Of a stretch of 6,813 bases of DNA, positions 1 to 6,443 are shown one piece after another. The translations under genes were made by a program, and so were the position numbers. The notes beneath the pieces were generated by a model that did not search any database, had not been told where the DNA came from, and saw only the letters and a list, made by a program, of their open reading frames with translations. The number at the start of each line of letters is the position of its first letter. Position 1 is the first letter of the stretch. The DNA is from DATAFF01 sp036257595 (lineage in GTDB: Bacteria; Pseudomonadota; Alphaproteobacteria; Rhizobiales; Aestuariivirgaceae): contig DATAFF010000159.1 of NCBI GenBank assembly GCA_036257595.1, positions 1 through 6,813 of the forward strand. Direction: 5' to 3'.

Positions 1-1375
1 CCATCGCCGGCAGCACCAGCCGCGCGATCAATCCCGGCCGGTTGTCGTCGAGCTCGAGGCGGCCGCCATGGAGCCGCGCCACCGACGCCGCCAGCGACAG
101 GCCGAGCCCGGAGCCGGGGAGCGGCCGGCTCTCGTCCAGCCGGGTGAAGCGCTCCTTCACCCGCTCGCGGTCGTCGACCGGGATGCCGGGACCGCGATCG
201 GCGACCTCGATTCGCGCCTCGCCGTCGCGTGCGCTGACCGAGATCGCGACATCGGGGCGCCCGTCCGGCCCCGGCCCGTATTTGATCGCATTGTCGAGGA
301 GATTGGTGAGCGCCTGGGCGAGCAGCTGCCGGTCGGCGCGGATCATGATGGGCTCAGGCGCGGCAACGTTCAGCCGCCCGCCCGCCTCCTCGATTGTCGG
401 GTCGTAGAGCTCGGCAATGTCGGCGGCGAGCTCGGCCGCATCCATCGGCGCAATGCCCTCGCGCGCCTCGCCCGATTCCGCCTTGGCGATCGACAGCAGC
501 GCGTTGAAGGTGGCGAGCAGCTTGTCCGATTCATCGATGGTGCGCTCGAGCGCCAGCCGATAGTCGCGCTCATCCGCGGTGCGCAGCGCATCCTCGGCGC
601 GCGCCTTGATGCGGGTGAGCGGCGTCTTGAGATCATGCGCGACATTGCTCGACACCTCGCGCATCCCCTCCATCAGCCGCTCGATCCGTTCCAGCATCTC
701 GTTGAGCGCCGCCGACAGCCGGTCGAGCTCGTCGCCGGTGCCGGTGAGCGGCATGCGCTGGGCGAAGTCGCCTTCCATGATGGTTCGGCTGGCTTCCGTC
801 AGCCGCTCGATCCGCTTGAGGAAGTTGCGGCTCATCAGCAGCCCGCCGGCGAGCCCGAGCGCCAGCGCCAGCGTCAGCCCGCCGATCGTCGAGTTCTTGA
901 TGATGCCGTCGAACCGCCGCCGCTCCTCGACGTCGCGCCCGACGATCAGGCGGAAGCCGCCTTCGAGCTCGGTGTAATAGGCCTTGGCGCGATGCCGGGC
1001 CAGCGACCGACCCTCCTGATTGGCATAGTCGAACTCGATCCAGCCATGCTGGCCCGTCGCCTCGACCGGCAGTCCCGGCAGATTGCCGGCGAGGCGCCGC
1101 CCCACCGGGTTGGTGAAGATGTAGACACCCTGATTCGCCTCCGCCGTCCTGAGCATCACCTGCTCGAGCACCCCCGGCAGCCCGTTCTGGCGATAGACCT
1201 CGGCGATCGCCTTGACCTCCGAGCCGATCGCATTGTCGGTCTGGTCCTCGAGCAGGTTGGCGGTCGACCAGTAGACATAGGCCAGCACCGCTCCGACCGA
1301 TACTGCGAAGATCACGACATAGATGGCGGCAAGGCGGAAGGTGGAAGTCCGGATGAGGCTGAGACTAGCTCGCAC
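1..1375 (-). CDS. Sensor histidine kinase of a two-component system (3' end outside window)
   Basis: This is an inner-membrane sensor kinase that should autophosphorylate on a histidine and pass the phosphate to the regulator encoded just upstream. I read 458 codons on the minus strand from a GTG at 1375-1373. The frame is open to the left edge, so only a short C-terminal tail should be missing. Visible in order: a first membrane segment (about residues 13-36), an extracytoplasmic domain (about 37-160) of unrecognised type, a second membrane segment (about 163-184), a HAMP linker, an H-box (NVAHDLKTPL, His247), an N-box (LLDNAIKYGP, Asn362), a G1 box (DRGPGIP, Asp393) and a G2 box (GSGLGLSL). 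All catalytic boxes are intact. The GTG overlaps the regulator's last codons by 11 nt. No in-frame ATG lies nearby and the first membrane helix begins soon after, which supports this start. It resembles QseC/PmrB-like kinases in layout, but the signal sensed cannot be told. Confidence 0.93.
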   Translation of the reverse strand, partial: MRASLSLIRTSTFRLAAIYVVIFAVSVGAVLAYVYWSTANLLEDQTDNAIGSEVKAIAEVYRQNGLPGVLEQVMLRTAEANQGVYIFTNPVGRRLAGNLPGLPVEATGQHGWIEFDYANQEGRSLARHRAKAYYTELEGGFRLIVGRDVEERRRFDGIIKNSTIGGLTLALALGLAGGLLMSRNFLKRIERLTEASRTIMEGDFAQRMPLTGTGDELDRLSAALNEMLERIERLMEGMREVSSNVAHDLKTPLTRIKARAEDALRTADERDYRLALERTIDESDKLLATFNALLSIAKAESGEAREGIAPMDAAELAADIAELYDPTIEEAGGRLNVAAPEPIMIRADRQLLAQALTNLLDNAIKYGPGPDGRPDVAISVSARDGEARIEVADRGPGIPVDDRERVKERFTRLDESRPLPGSGLGLSLAASVARLHGGRLELDDNRPGLIARLVLPAM

Positions 1376-2039
1376 GGATGGTGTATCCGGCGCCGCGCAC
1401 CGTGTGCAGCAGGGGCTCGGCGAACCCCTTGTCGATCTTCGAGCGCAGTCGCGAAATATGCACGTCGATGACATTGGTCTGGGGGTCGAAATGATAGTCC
1501 CAGACATTCTCGAGCAGCATGGTGCGGGTCACCACGTTACCGGCATTGCGCATGAGATATTCGAGCAGCTTGAACTCGCGCGGCTGCAGCAGGATCGGCT
1601 TGCCGGCCCGCTGGGCGGTGCGCGCCAGGAGATCGATCTCGAGATCCCCGGTGCGCAGCCGCGTCGCCTGCGGCTCGGCCGCCCGCCGCCGCGCCAGCGT
1701 CTCGATGCGGGCGAGCAGCTCGGTGAAGGCATAGGGCTTGGCGAGATAGTCGTCGCCGCCGGCGCGCAGGCCCTTGACCTTTTCGTCGACATCGCTGAGC
1801 GCCGACAGGATCAGCACTGGGGTGTGGATGCCTTCCGCCCGCATCATGCGGATGGCGGCGAGGCCGTCGAGCTGCGGCAGCATGCGGTCCATCACCACCA
1901 CATCATGCAGCCGCTCGCGGGCCAGCGCCACGCCCTCCGCCCCGTCCCGTGCATGATCGGCGACATGACCGGCCTCCGTCAGTCCCTTGATCAGCCAGGA
2001 CGCCGATTCGCGATCATCCTCGACAACCAGAATGCGCAT
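1365..2039 (-). CDS. OmpR/PhoB-family response regulator
   Basis: This is a 224-residue cytoplasmic transcription regulator. The receiver domain (about residues 1-115) has the acidic pocket Glu7-Asp8-Asp9, the phosphoacceptor Asp51 in the stretch VVMDRMLPQLDG, the switch Ser79 and the conserved Lys101 before a proline. The C-terminal winged helix (about 127-222) shows typical signatures: LQPREFKLLEYL, then a recognition-helix region with NVIDVHISRLRSKID, and the terminal VRGAGY hairpin. Length is normal for the family. Its stop overlaps the start of the sensor kinase gene, so the two form a cognate pair. The ATG at 2039-2037 directly precedes RILVVEDD, the expected N-terminus. The Shine-Dalgarno signal is poor: only an AGG about 8 nt upstream. 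A heptamer palindrome ends about 20 nt upstream of the start. The target genes are unknown; degP is a plausible but unproven candidate. Confidence 0.95.
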   Translation of the reverse strand: MRILVVEDDRESASWLIKGLTEAGHVADHARDGAEGVALARERLHDVVVMDRMLPQLDGLAAIRMMRAEGIHTPVLILSALSDVDEKVKGLRAGGDDYLAKPYAFTELLARIETLARRRAAEPQATRLRTGDLEIDLLARTAQRAGKPILLQPREFKLLEYLMRNAGNVVTRTMLLENVWDYHFDPQTNVIDVHISRLRSKIDKGFAEPLLHTVRGAGYTIRAS

Positions 2040-2059
2040 GGGGGAAGCCTAGAGCATCC

Positions 2060-2128
2060 TTAGCGAATAGCGAATAGCGAATAGCAAGCCCGTTAACTAT
2101 TCGCTATTCGCTACTCGCTATTCGCTAA
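2060..2128. repeat. Heptamer-repeat palindrome A (degP/regulator gap)
   Basis: The left arm 2060-2084 carries tandem TAGCGAA heptamers. It pairs with 2104-2128 over 25 positions with one A/C mismatch (2074 with 2114). The right arm has one heptamer more, running inward to about 2097, and contains a single variant unit (TAGCGAG read on the minus strand) at 2111-2117. Between the arms lies a short spacer with GTTAAC (2092-2097). The element is AT-richer than the flanking genes. Pairing as RNA would give a long hairpin, but no T-run follows on either strand, so a classical rho-independent terminator is not supported. I cannot assign it to a named repeat family. Confidence 0.93.
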
Positions 2129-2132
2129 AGAA

Positions 2133-2223
2133 GGTGCCCGCGCGGGCCCCCCTGGCCCGAGTGGTCGGGGTTGGGGGGAACCGGGTGTCGGGCCGTTACG
2201 CAGTAAGGACCCGCGCGGGCGCC
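2133..2223. repeat. GC-rich imperfect inverted repeat
   Basis: The arms 2133-2149 and 2207-2223 are reverse complements at 15 of 17 positions; one of the two exceptions could pair as G-U. Each arm is itself built on a palindromic core: GCCCGCGCGGGC at 2136-2147 and CCCGCGCGGG at 2210-2219. The interval holds a smaller inverted pair, GGCCCGA (2154-2160) and TCGGGCC (2188-2194). The right arm runs into the next stem at 2222. This lies downstream of degP on its transcript and may be a 3'-end structure or a degenerate repeat. I see no coding potential. Confidence 0.7.
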
Positions 2224-2254
2224 GGATGCGGATGAGCGGGGAGACCGCATCCGG
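2222..2254 (-). terminator. Stem-loop after degP (possible terminator or extragenic palindrome)
   Basis: CCGGATGCGG (2222-2231) and CCGCATCCGG (2245-2254) form a perfect 10-bp inverted repeat around a 13-nt loop, starting about 35 nt after the degP stop codon. The position fits a transcript-end structure. However, no T-run follows the stem in the direction of degP transcription, so intrinsic termination is doubtful. A repetitive extragenic palindrome or an mRNA-stabilising hairpin are equally good readings. Confidence 0.5.
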
Positions 2255-2266
2255 GTAAACCACTCT

Positions 2267-2283
2267 ACTGACTCGACTGACTC
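2267..2283. repeat. Short direct repeat after degP
   Basis: ACTGACTC occurs at 2267-2274 and again at 2276-2283, a 9-nt period, just before the degP stop codon as read on the plus strand. Two copies this short may be chance. No function is evident. Confidence 0.4.
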
Positions 2284-2289
2284 ACCAAC

Positions 2290-3819
2290 TCAGCTCTTCG
2301 CCGCGGTGGGCAGCGCCACGAAGCGTTGCCGCTCGCCGGAGCGCACGAGCAGGAGAATGCTCTTGTGCCCGTCCTTGGAGGCCTGCTCGATCGCCGCCAC
2401 CAGCGCCGATGGGTCGTTGACGTCGACATTGCCGACCTTCAGCACCACATCGCCGGCACGGAAGCCCTTGCTGGATGCCGGGCTGTCGGGCTCGACCGCC
2501 GATACCAGCACGCCCTTGCCGTCGCTCGACTTCTCGAGGGTGAGACCGAGCTTCGGCTTGGCCGGCGCCGGCTCGTCGGTGTCCGGCTTGGCGTTGGCCT
2601 CCTTCTGTTCGACGGGCATGGTGCCGATGGTGAGCTCGACCTGCTCCTCCTTGCCGCCGCGCATGACCGTCACCTTGGCCGGCTTGCCGGGCGAGATGCG
2701 GGCGACGCGACGCGCCAGGTCCGAGGGGTCCTTCACCGGCTCGCCATCAAGCCGGACGATCGCATCGCCGATCTTGATGCCGGCCTTGAGTGCCGGCGAG
2801 TTCGCCGTCACGTCGGCGACCAGCGCACCCTGCGACTCCTTGAGACCGGCGCTTTCGGCGATCTCGTCGGTGACCGGCTGGATCTGCACGCCGAGCCAGC
2901 CGCGGGTGACCGAGCCCTTGTCCTTCAGGTCCTCGATGACATGCACCGCTTCCCCTGCCGGAATGGCGAAGCCGATGCCGATCGAGCCGCCCGACGGCGA
3001 GAAGATCGCGGTGTTGATGCCGATCACTTCGCCATCGAGATTGAACGCCGGACCGCCGGAATTGCCGCGATTGATCGGCGCATCGATCTGCAGGAAGTCG
3101 TCATACGGGCCATTGCCGATATTGCGGCCGCGGGCCGAGACAATGCCGGTGGTGACGGTACCGCCAAGCCCGAACGGGTTGCCGACGGCGATCACCCAGT
3201 CGCCGACGCGCGGCTCCTTCGCCGCGAAATTGACATAGGCAAAGCGCTTGTCGCTTTCGACCTTGAGCAGCGCCAGATCGGTCTTCGGGTCGGTGCCGAT
3301 GATCCGCGCCTTGAACTCGCCGTCATTGGAGAGCTTGACGGTGACCTCGCTTGCGCCCTTCACCACATGGTTGTTGGTGACGACATAGCCGTCATCGGAG
3401 ATGAAGAAGCCCGAGCCCTGAGCCGTGCCGCCGCCCCGCGGGCGCCGGAACTCGAAAGGCTGGCCACCGAAACCGCGCCGCGGGAACTGCTCGAAGAACT
3501 GACGGAACGGGCTGTCCGGCGGCAGGTCCGGCATCGAGAATTGCGGGCCGCTGTCACTGCCCTCGTCATCATCGTCGCCCTGGATGTTGGACGAGGTCCG
3601 GACCCCGAGCTTGGCCTCGACGCTGACCACCGCCGGCATCACCTTCTCGACCAGGTCGCCGAACCCTTCCGCTGGCGCCCGCGTGATGGCGGTCTGGGCG
3701 ATGGCTGACGTCGGATGGTCGAAGGCGGTGATGGTGGCCAGCGACGTTGCGCCGAGGAGCCCGGCAATGGCCAGAGCGGAAATGGTCCGACGGCGCGAGG
3801 TGGGAAGGAGTTTGCTCAT
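2290..3819 (-). CDS. degP: Periplasmic serine protease/chaperone, DegP (HtrA, Do) family
   Basis: This 509-residue protein should degrade or hold misfolded proteins in the periplasm. The N-terminus is basic followed by a hydrophobic stretch (about 12-32). Signal cleavage is plausible near Ala41 in the stretch SAIAQTA. The trypsin-like domain has His151 (TNNHVV), Asp181 (TDLALLKV) and Ser254 (GNSGGP), so the triad is complete. Before it lies a long LA-loop-like insert (about 79-130) with an acidic run GDDDDEG and a Phe/Arg/Gly-rich part. PDZ1 spans about 306-400, with the carboxylate-binding loop GWLGV. A Lys/Pro/Glu-rich linker (about 401-423) leads to PDZ2 (about 424-504). E. coli DegP is 474 residues; the extra length here is mainly in the LA loop and linker. 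The start at 3819 has AGGGA about 8 nt upstream. The gene is bracketed by mirror-image heptamer palindromes. DegQ or MucD naming would fit equally well. Confidence 0.96.
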   Translation of the reverse strand: MSKLLPTSRRRTISALAIAGLLGATSLATITAFDHPTSAIAQTAITRAPAEGFGDLVEKVMPAVVSVEAKLGVRTSSNIQGDDDDEGSDSGPQFSMPDLPPDSPFRQFFEQFPRRGFGGQPFEFRRPRGGGTAQGSGFFISDDGYVVTNNHVVKGASEVTVKLSNDGEFKARIIGTDPKTDLALLKVESDKRFAYVNFAAKEPRVGDWVIAVGNPFGLGGTVTTGIVSARGRNIGNGPYDDFLQIDAPINRGNSGGPAFNLDGEVIGINTAIFSPSGGSIGIGFAIPAGEAVHVIEDLKDKGSVTRGWLGVQIQPVTDEIAESAGLKESQGALVADVTANSPALKAGIKIGDAIVRLDGEPVKDPSDLARRVARISPGKPAKVTVMRGGKEEQVELTIGTMPVEQKEANAKPDTDEPAPAKPKLGLTLEKSSDGKGVLVSAVEPDSPASSKGFRAGDVVLKVGNVDVNDPSALVAAIEQASKDGHKSILLLVRSGERQRFVALPTAAKS

Positions 3820-3851
3820 TCTTGCGTTCCCTGCTGGGGTTGATCTGACAT
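3816..3851 (-). CDS. Possible 11-codon leader ORF overlapping degP start
   Basis: An ATG at 3851-3849 opens an 11-codon frame (MSDQPQQGTQE). Its TGA stop (3818-3816) overlaps the degP ATG in an ATGA arrangement, the layout used for translational coupling. I see no Shine-Dalgarno signal before its ATG, and the degP ribosome site lies inside it. It may be chance in a short 5' leader, or it may place the degP start under coupled translation. It has no resemblance to any protein I know. Confidence 0.25.
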   Translation of the reverse strand: MSDQPQQGTQE

Positions 3852-3916
3852 GAGCAAAGATAGGTGCGACCGGCTTACCGCGATCTTTCGGCTGGATGAA
3901 ATGTTGGTAATGGAAG

Positions 3917-4025
3917 GGGTGAAGCGAATAGCGAGTAGCGAATAGCGAATAGTCGGACCGCGCGCGGTCACTCCGTCATCGTCTTCTTTCTATTCGCTAT
4001 TCGCTATTCGCTATTCGCTCCACCC
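3917..4025. repeat. Heptamer-repeat palindrome B (ccmH/degP gap, entering ccmH)
   Basis: The arms 3917-3952 and 3990-4025 are reverse complements over 36 positions with one mismatch (3922/4020) and one G-T pair (3935/4007). Both consist mainly of four TAGCGAA-type heptamers plus a short GGGTG-type end. The left arm, facing degP, has one TAGCGAG variant unit at 3930-3937; the right arm is uniform. The 37-nt centre holds the perfect palindrome GACCGCGCGCGGTC (3956-3969). The right arm overlaps the 3' end of ccmH. It is the same element type as palindrome A, in opposite orientation. No T-run follows the stem. Confidence 0.94.
3956..3969. repeat. 14-bp perfect palindrome in the centre of palindrome B
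   Basis: GACCGCGCGCGGTC reads the same on both strands and sits between the two heptamer arms. It could extend the cruciform or hairpin as an inner stem or, less likely, bind a dimeric protein. Palindrome A lacks this sequence between its arms, though a similar GCGCG-centred palindrome (2136-2147) lies 8 nt beyond its right arm. Confidence 0.7.
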
Positions 4026-4458
4026 TCTCCGCCTCCTCCTGCGTCAACGGCGCCTCGGCGTCGCTGGCGGGCGTCCCCCGCCGGCCCGCTCTGATGGCGA
4101 AAATGAGGCCGACGAGCAGGAGCGCGAAAGGCGTAACCCAGAGCAGCAGAGTCTCCGGCGCGAAGCGCGGCCTGAGCAGTACGAAATCGCCATAGCGCTC
4201 CACCATGAAGTCGCGCACTTGCGCATCGCTCGCTCCGGCCTTGAGCCGCTCGCGGATCAGCATCCGAAGGTCCTTGGCGAGCGGCGCATCCGATTCGTCG
4301 ATCGACTGGTTCTGGCAGACCAGGCACCGGAGCTCGCTCGACAGCGCCCGCGCCCGCGCTTCCAGCCGGGAATCGGACAGCACCTCGTCGGGCTCGACCG
4401 CCTGCGCCGCGATCGTTGACAGCAGCAGGATCGCGATGCTGGTGCAACAACGCCGCAT
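3997..4458 (-). CDS. ccmH: Cytochrome c maturation protein CcmH (CycL)
   Basis: This 153-residue thioredoxin-pathway protein of System I keeps the apocytochrome c CxxCH cysteines reduced and hands the protein to CcmF. A signal peptide (about 1-20, ending AQA) precedes the family motif LRCLVCQNQ with redox pair Cys45 and Cys48. The helical domain continues through VRDFMVERYGDFVLLRP, followed by a membrane anchor (about 104-123) and a charged cytoplasmic tail. The ATG shares one base with the ccmF TGA, indicating coupled translation. The length matches the short, single-domain CcmH/CycL form rather than the long E. coli CcmH with a fused CcmI-like part. The oddity is the end: the last seven residues (ERIANSE) and the TAG stop are encoded by heptamer repeats of palindrome B, so the tail has probably been rewritten by the repeat. 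Confidence 0.96.
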   Translation of the reverse strand: MRRCCTSIAILLLSTIAAQAVEPDEVLSDSRLEARARALSSELRCLVCQNQSIDESDAPLAKDLRMLIRERLKAGASDAQVRDFMVERYGDFVLLRPRFAPETLLLWVTPFALLLVGLIFAIRAGRRGTPASDAEAPLTQEEAERVERIANSE

Positions 4459-6443
4459 CAGCTCTGCTCGGCCGGCTGGGCGGCGAGCCGCGATCTGAGC
4501 TTTGGCACGCCGATGCGGTAGCGCCGGTCGGTGAGCGATACCGCGCCGCCGATGAACATGATGAGCGCGCCGATCCAGATCAGGCTTGCCAGCGGATTGA
4601 AATAGATCCTGACCGAGCGCCCGCCATCGCTCCGCCCCTCGCCCATCACGATATAGAGGTCGCCGCTGAGGAACTGGTGCAGCCCGACCTCGCTCGTCAC
4701 CTGTCGGCCCGGCTGGAACTGGCGCTTCTCAGGCGCGAGCGTGCTGATCTCGCTGCCGCCCTGCTTCACCACGAAGCGGCCGCGCTCGGCGGTGTAATTG
4801 GGGCCGGTGAACGGCGTCGCCCCGAGAAAGGCGACATCGAGACCGGCAATGCTCGCCTGATCGCCCGGCTTCATCACCGCGATCCGCTCCTCGCGCCAGG
4901 CGGTCACCCCGACAATGCCGATGACGAGAACGCCGATGCCGGCATGGGCGAGCGCCGTGCCCCAGCTCGCACCGGGAAGGCCCGCCAATCGCCTGAGTGC
5001 CGCCGCGACGGGAATGCGGCCAAGCTGGCAGCGCTCGACGAGCTCGGTCACGCTGCCGGCGATCAGCCAGGTGCCGAGCGCCATGCCGAAGGGTGCAAGC
5101 CATGGGCCGCGATAGTGGATGACGAGCGTGGCGAGGCCGATCAGCAGCGCGATCAAGGCCGCCGCGCCGAGCCGCTGCATGACGCCTTTGAGATCGGAGC
5201 GCTTCCACGGCATCAGCGGCCCGAGCGGCACGATGAGCAGGAGCGGCAGGACCAGCGGCACGAAGGTCAGGTTGAAATAGGGCGGCCCGACCGAGATCTT
5301 GTCGCCGGTCACCGCCTCGAGCGCTAGCGGATAGAGCGTGCCGATGAACACCGCCGCCGTCGCCGCGCCGAGAATGACATTGTTGAGGACGAGCGCACCC
5401 TCGCGGCTGATCGGCTGGAACAACCCGCCGGGCTTGAGGCTGCCGGCCCTCGAGGCATAGAGCGCGAGCGCCCCGCCGATGAAGAAGGCGAGAATGCCCA
5501 GGATGAACACGCCGCGTGCCGGATCGACCGCGAAGGCATGGACCGAGGTGAGGACGCCCGAGCGCACCAGGAAGGTGCCGACCAGCGACAGCGAGAAGGC
5601 GAGGATGGCGAGCAGCACCGTCCACACTTTCAGCGCATTGCGCTTCTCGACGACGATCGCCGAATGGAGCAGCGCCGTCGCGACGAGCCACGGCATGAAG
5701 GAGGCATTCTCCACTGGGTCCCAGAACCAGAAGCCGCCCCAGCCGAGCTCGTAATAGGCCCACCACGATCCCATGGCGATGCCGATGGTGAGGAACATCC
5801 AGGCGGCGAGCGTCCACGGCCGGACCCACCGCGCCCAGGCGGCATCGACCTTGCCTTCGAGGAGTGCCGCCACCGCGAAGGAGAAGGCGATCGACAGGCC
5901 GACATAGCCGGCATAGAGGAAGGGCGGATGGAAGGCGAGCGCCGGGTCCTGCAGCAGCGGGTTGAGGCCGCGGCCTTCGATCGGCGCCGGGTCGAGCCGC
6001 TCGAACGGGTTCGAGGCGACGATGATGAAGGCGAGGAAGGCGACGGCGATCGAGCCCTGCACCGCCAGCACCCGCGCCCGTAAAGCCGGCGGCAGATTGT
6101 CGCCGGCGAGCGCCACCGCCGCGCCATTGAGCGCCAGGATCAGCACCCACAGCACCATCGAGCCTTCATGATTCCCCCACACGCCGGAAATCTTGTAGAT
6201 CAGCGGCTTGGCGGTGTGGGAATTGGCATAGACATTGGCGATCGAGAAATCTGAAGTGACGTAAGCCCAGGTCAGCGCCGCGAAGGCGAAGGCGATCAGC
6301 ACGAGCTGGCTGATCGCCGCCGGCACCGCCGCCCGCATCAGCCGGAGATCGCCGGCCGTTGCGCCATAAAGCGGCACGCTCGTCTGATAGAGCGCCGCCG
6401 CCAGCGCCAGGACCAGCGCCACATGTCCGAGCTCGCCGATCAT
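4458..6443 (-). CDS. ccmF: Cytochrome c haem lyase subunit CcmF (CycK)
   Basis: This is a polytopic inner-membrane protein that takes haem from holo-CcmE and attaches it to apocytochrome c. From the ATG at 6443 it is 661 residues, a normal family length. The tryptophan-rich haem-handling motif WGGFWFWDPVEN lies at about 235-246, preceded by SWWAYYELG. Four histidines sit where the family's conserved ones are expected: His172 (FHPP), His260 (LLH), His302 (SVHAF) and His500 (ALAH). The rest is repeated hydrophobic helices with a large soluble segment at about 520-615 before the last helix. I prefer 6443 over an in-frame GTG at 6464. The 6443 ATG overlaps the ccmE stop as ATGA, has AAGGAGG about 10 nt upstream, and gives the usual MIGELGH beginning. 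The protein overlaps ccmH at its stop. Confidence 0.97.
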   Translation of the reverse strand: MIGELGHVALVLALAAALYQTSVPLYGATAGDLRLMRAAVPAAISQLVLIAFAFAALTWAYVTSDFSIANVYANSHTAKPLIYKISGVWGNHEGSMVLWVLILALNGAAVALAGDNLPPALRARVLAVQGSIAVAFLAFIIVASNPFERLDPAPIEGRGLNPLLQDPALAFHPPFLYAGYVGLSIAFSFAVAALLEGKVDAAWARWVRPWTLAAWMFLTIGIAMGSWWAYYELGWGGFWFWDPVENASFMPWLVATALLHSAIVVEKRNALKVWTVLLAILAFSLSLVGTFLVRSGVLTSVHAFAVDPARGVFILGILAFFIGGALALYASRAGSLKPGGLFQPISREGALVLNNVILGAATAAVFIGTLYPLALEAVTGDKISVGPPYFNLTFVPLVLPLLLIVPLGPLMPWKRSDLKGVMQRLGAAALIALLIGLATLVIHYRGPWLAPFGMALGTWLIAGSVTELVERCQLGRIPVAAALRRLAGLPGASWGTALAHAGIGVLVIGIVGVTAWREERIAVMKPGDQASIAGLDVAFLGATPFTGPNYTAERGRFVVKQGGSEISTLAPEKRQFQPGRQVTSEVGLHQFLSGDLYIVMGEGRSDGGRSVRIYFNPLASLIWIGALIMFIGGAVSLTDRRYRIGVPKLRSRLAAQPAEQS

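Noticed and set aside
8..30. Twin-arginine export signal for DegP at its arginine run (SRRRTIS)
   Set aside because: The consensus after the arginines is not met, and DegP-family proteins normally use the Sec route.
68..1471. Long plus-strand open frame of 467 codons opposite the sensor kinase and regulator genes
   Set aside because: It is antisense to two clearly conserved genes, is rich in Arg, Asp and Gly with no recognisable domain, and is the kind of open frame high-G+C codon bias produces.
2060..2128. CRISPR array or tRNA-like structure in the heptamer repeats
   Set aside because: The 7-nt units are contiguous with no unique spacers, and the folded form is a simple hairpin with no cloverleaf.
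2326..3708. Plus-strand open frame of 460 codons opposite degP
   Set aside because: It mirrors degP codon bias, shows no family motif, and the minus strand encodes a complete protease there.
3820..3916. Sigma-70, heat-shock or extracytoplasmic sigma promoter for degP
   Set aside because: A TATCTT at about 3859-3864 (minus) resembles a -10, and GGAAC occurs next to the start, but no correctly spaced partner element is visible for either.
3983..3989. AAAGAAG beside both palindromes (2127-2133 plus, 3983-3989 minus) as a shared flanking motif
   Set aside because: It sits on different sides of the two arms and is a short purine run, so coincidence is the simpler reading.
4416..5327. Plus-strand open frame opposite ccmF, and the 473-codon minus-strand frame at 4729-6150
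   Set aside because: Both are shadows of ccmF in other frames, with compositions typical of out-of-frame high-G+C reading. CcmF has all its conserved motifs in its own frame.
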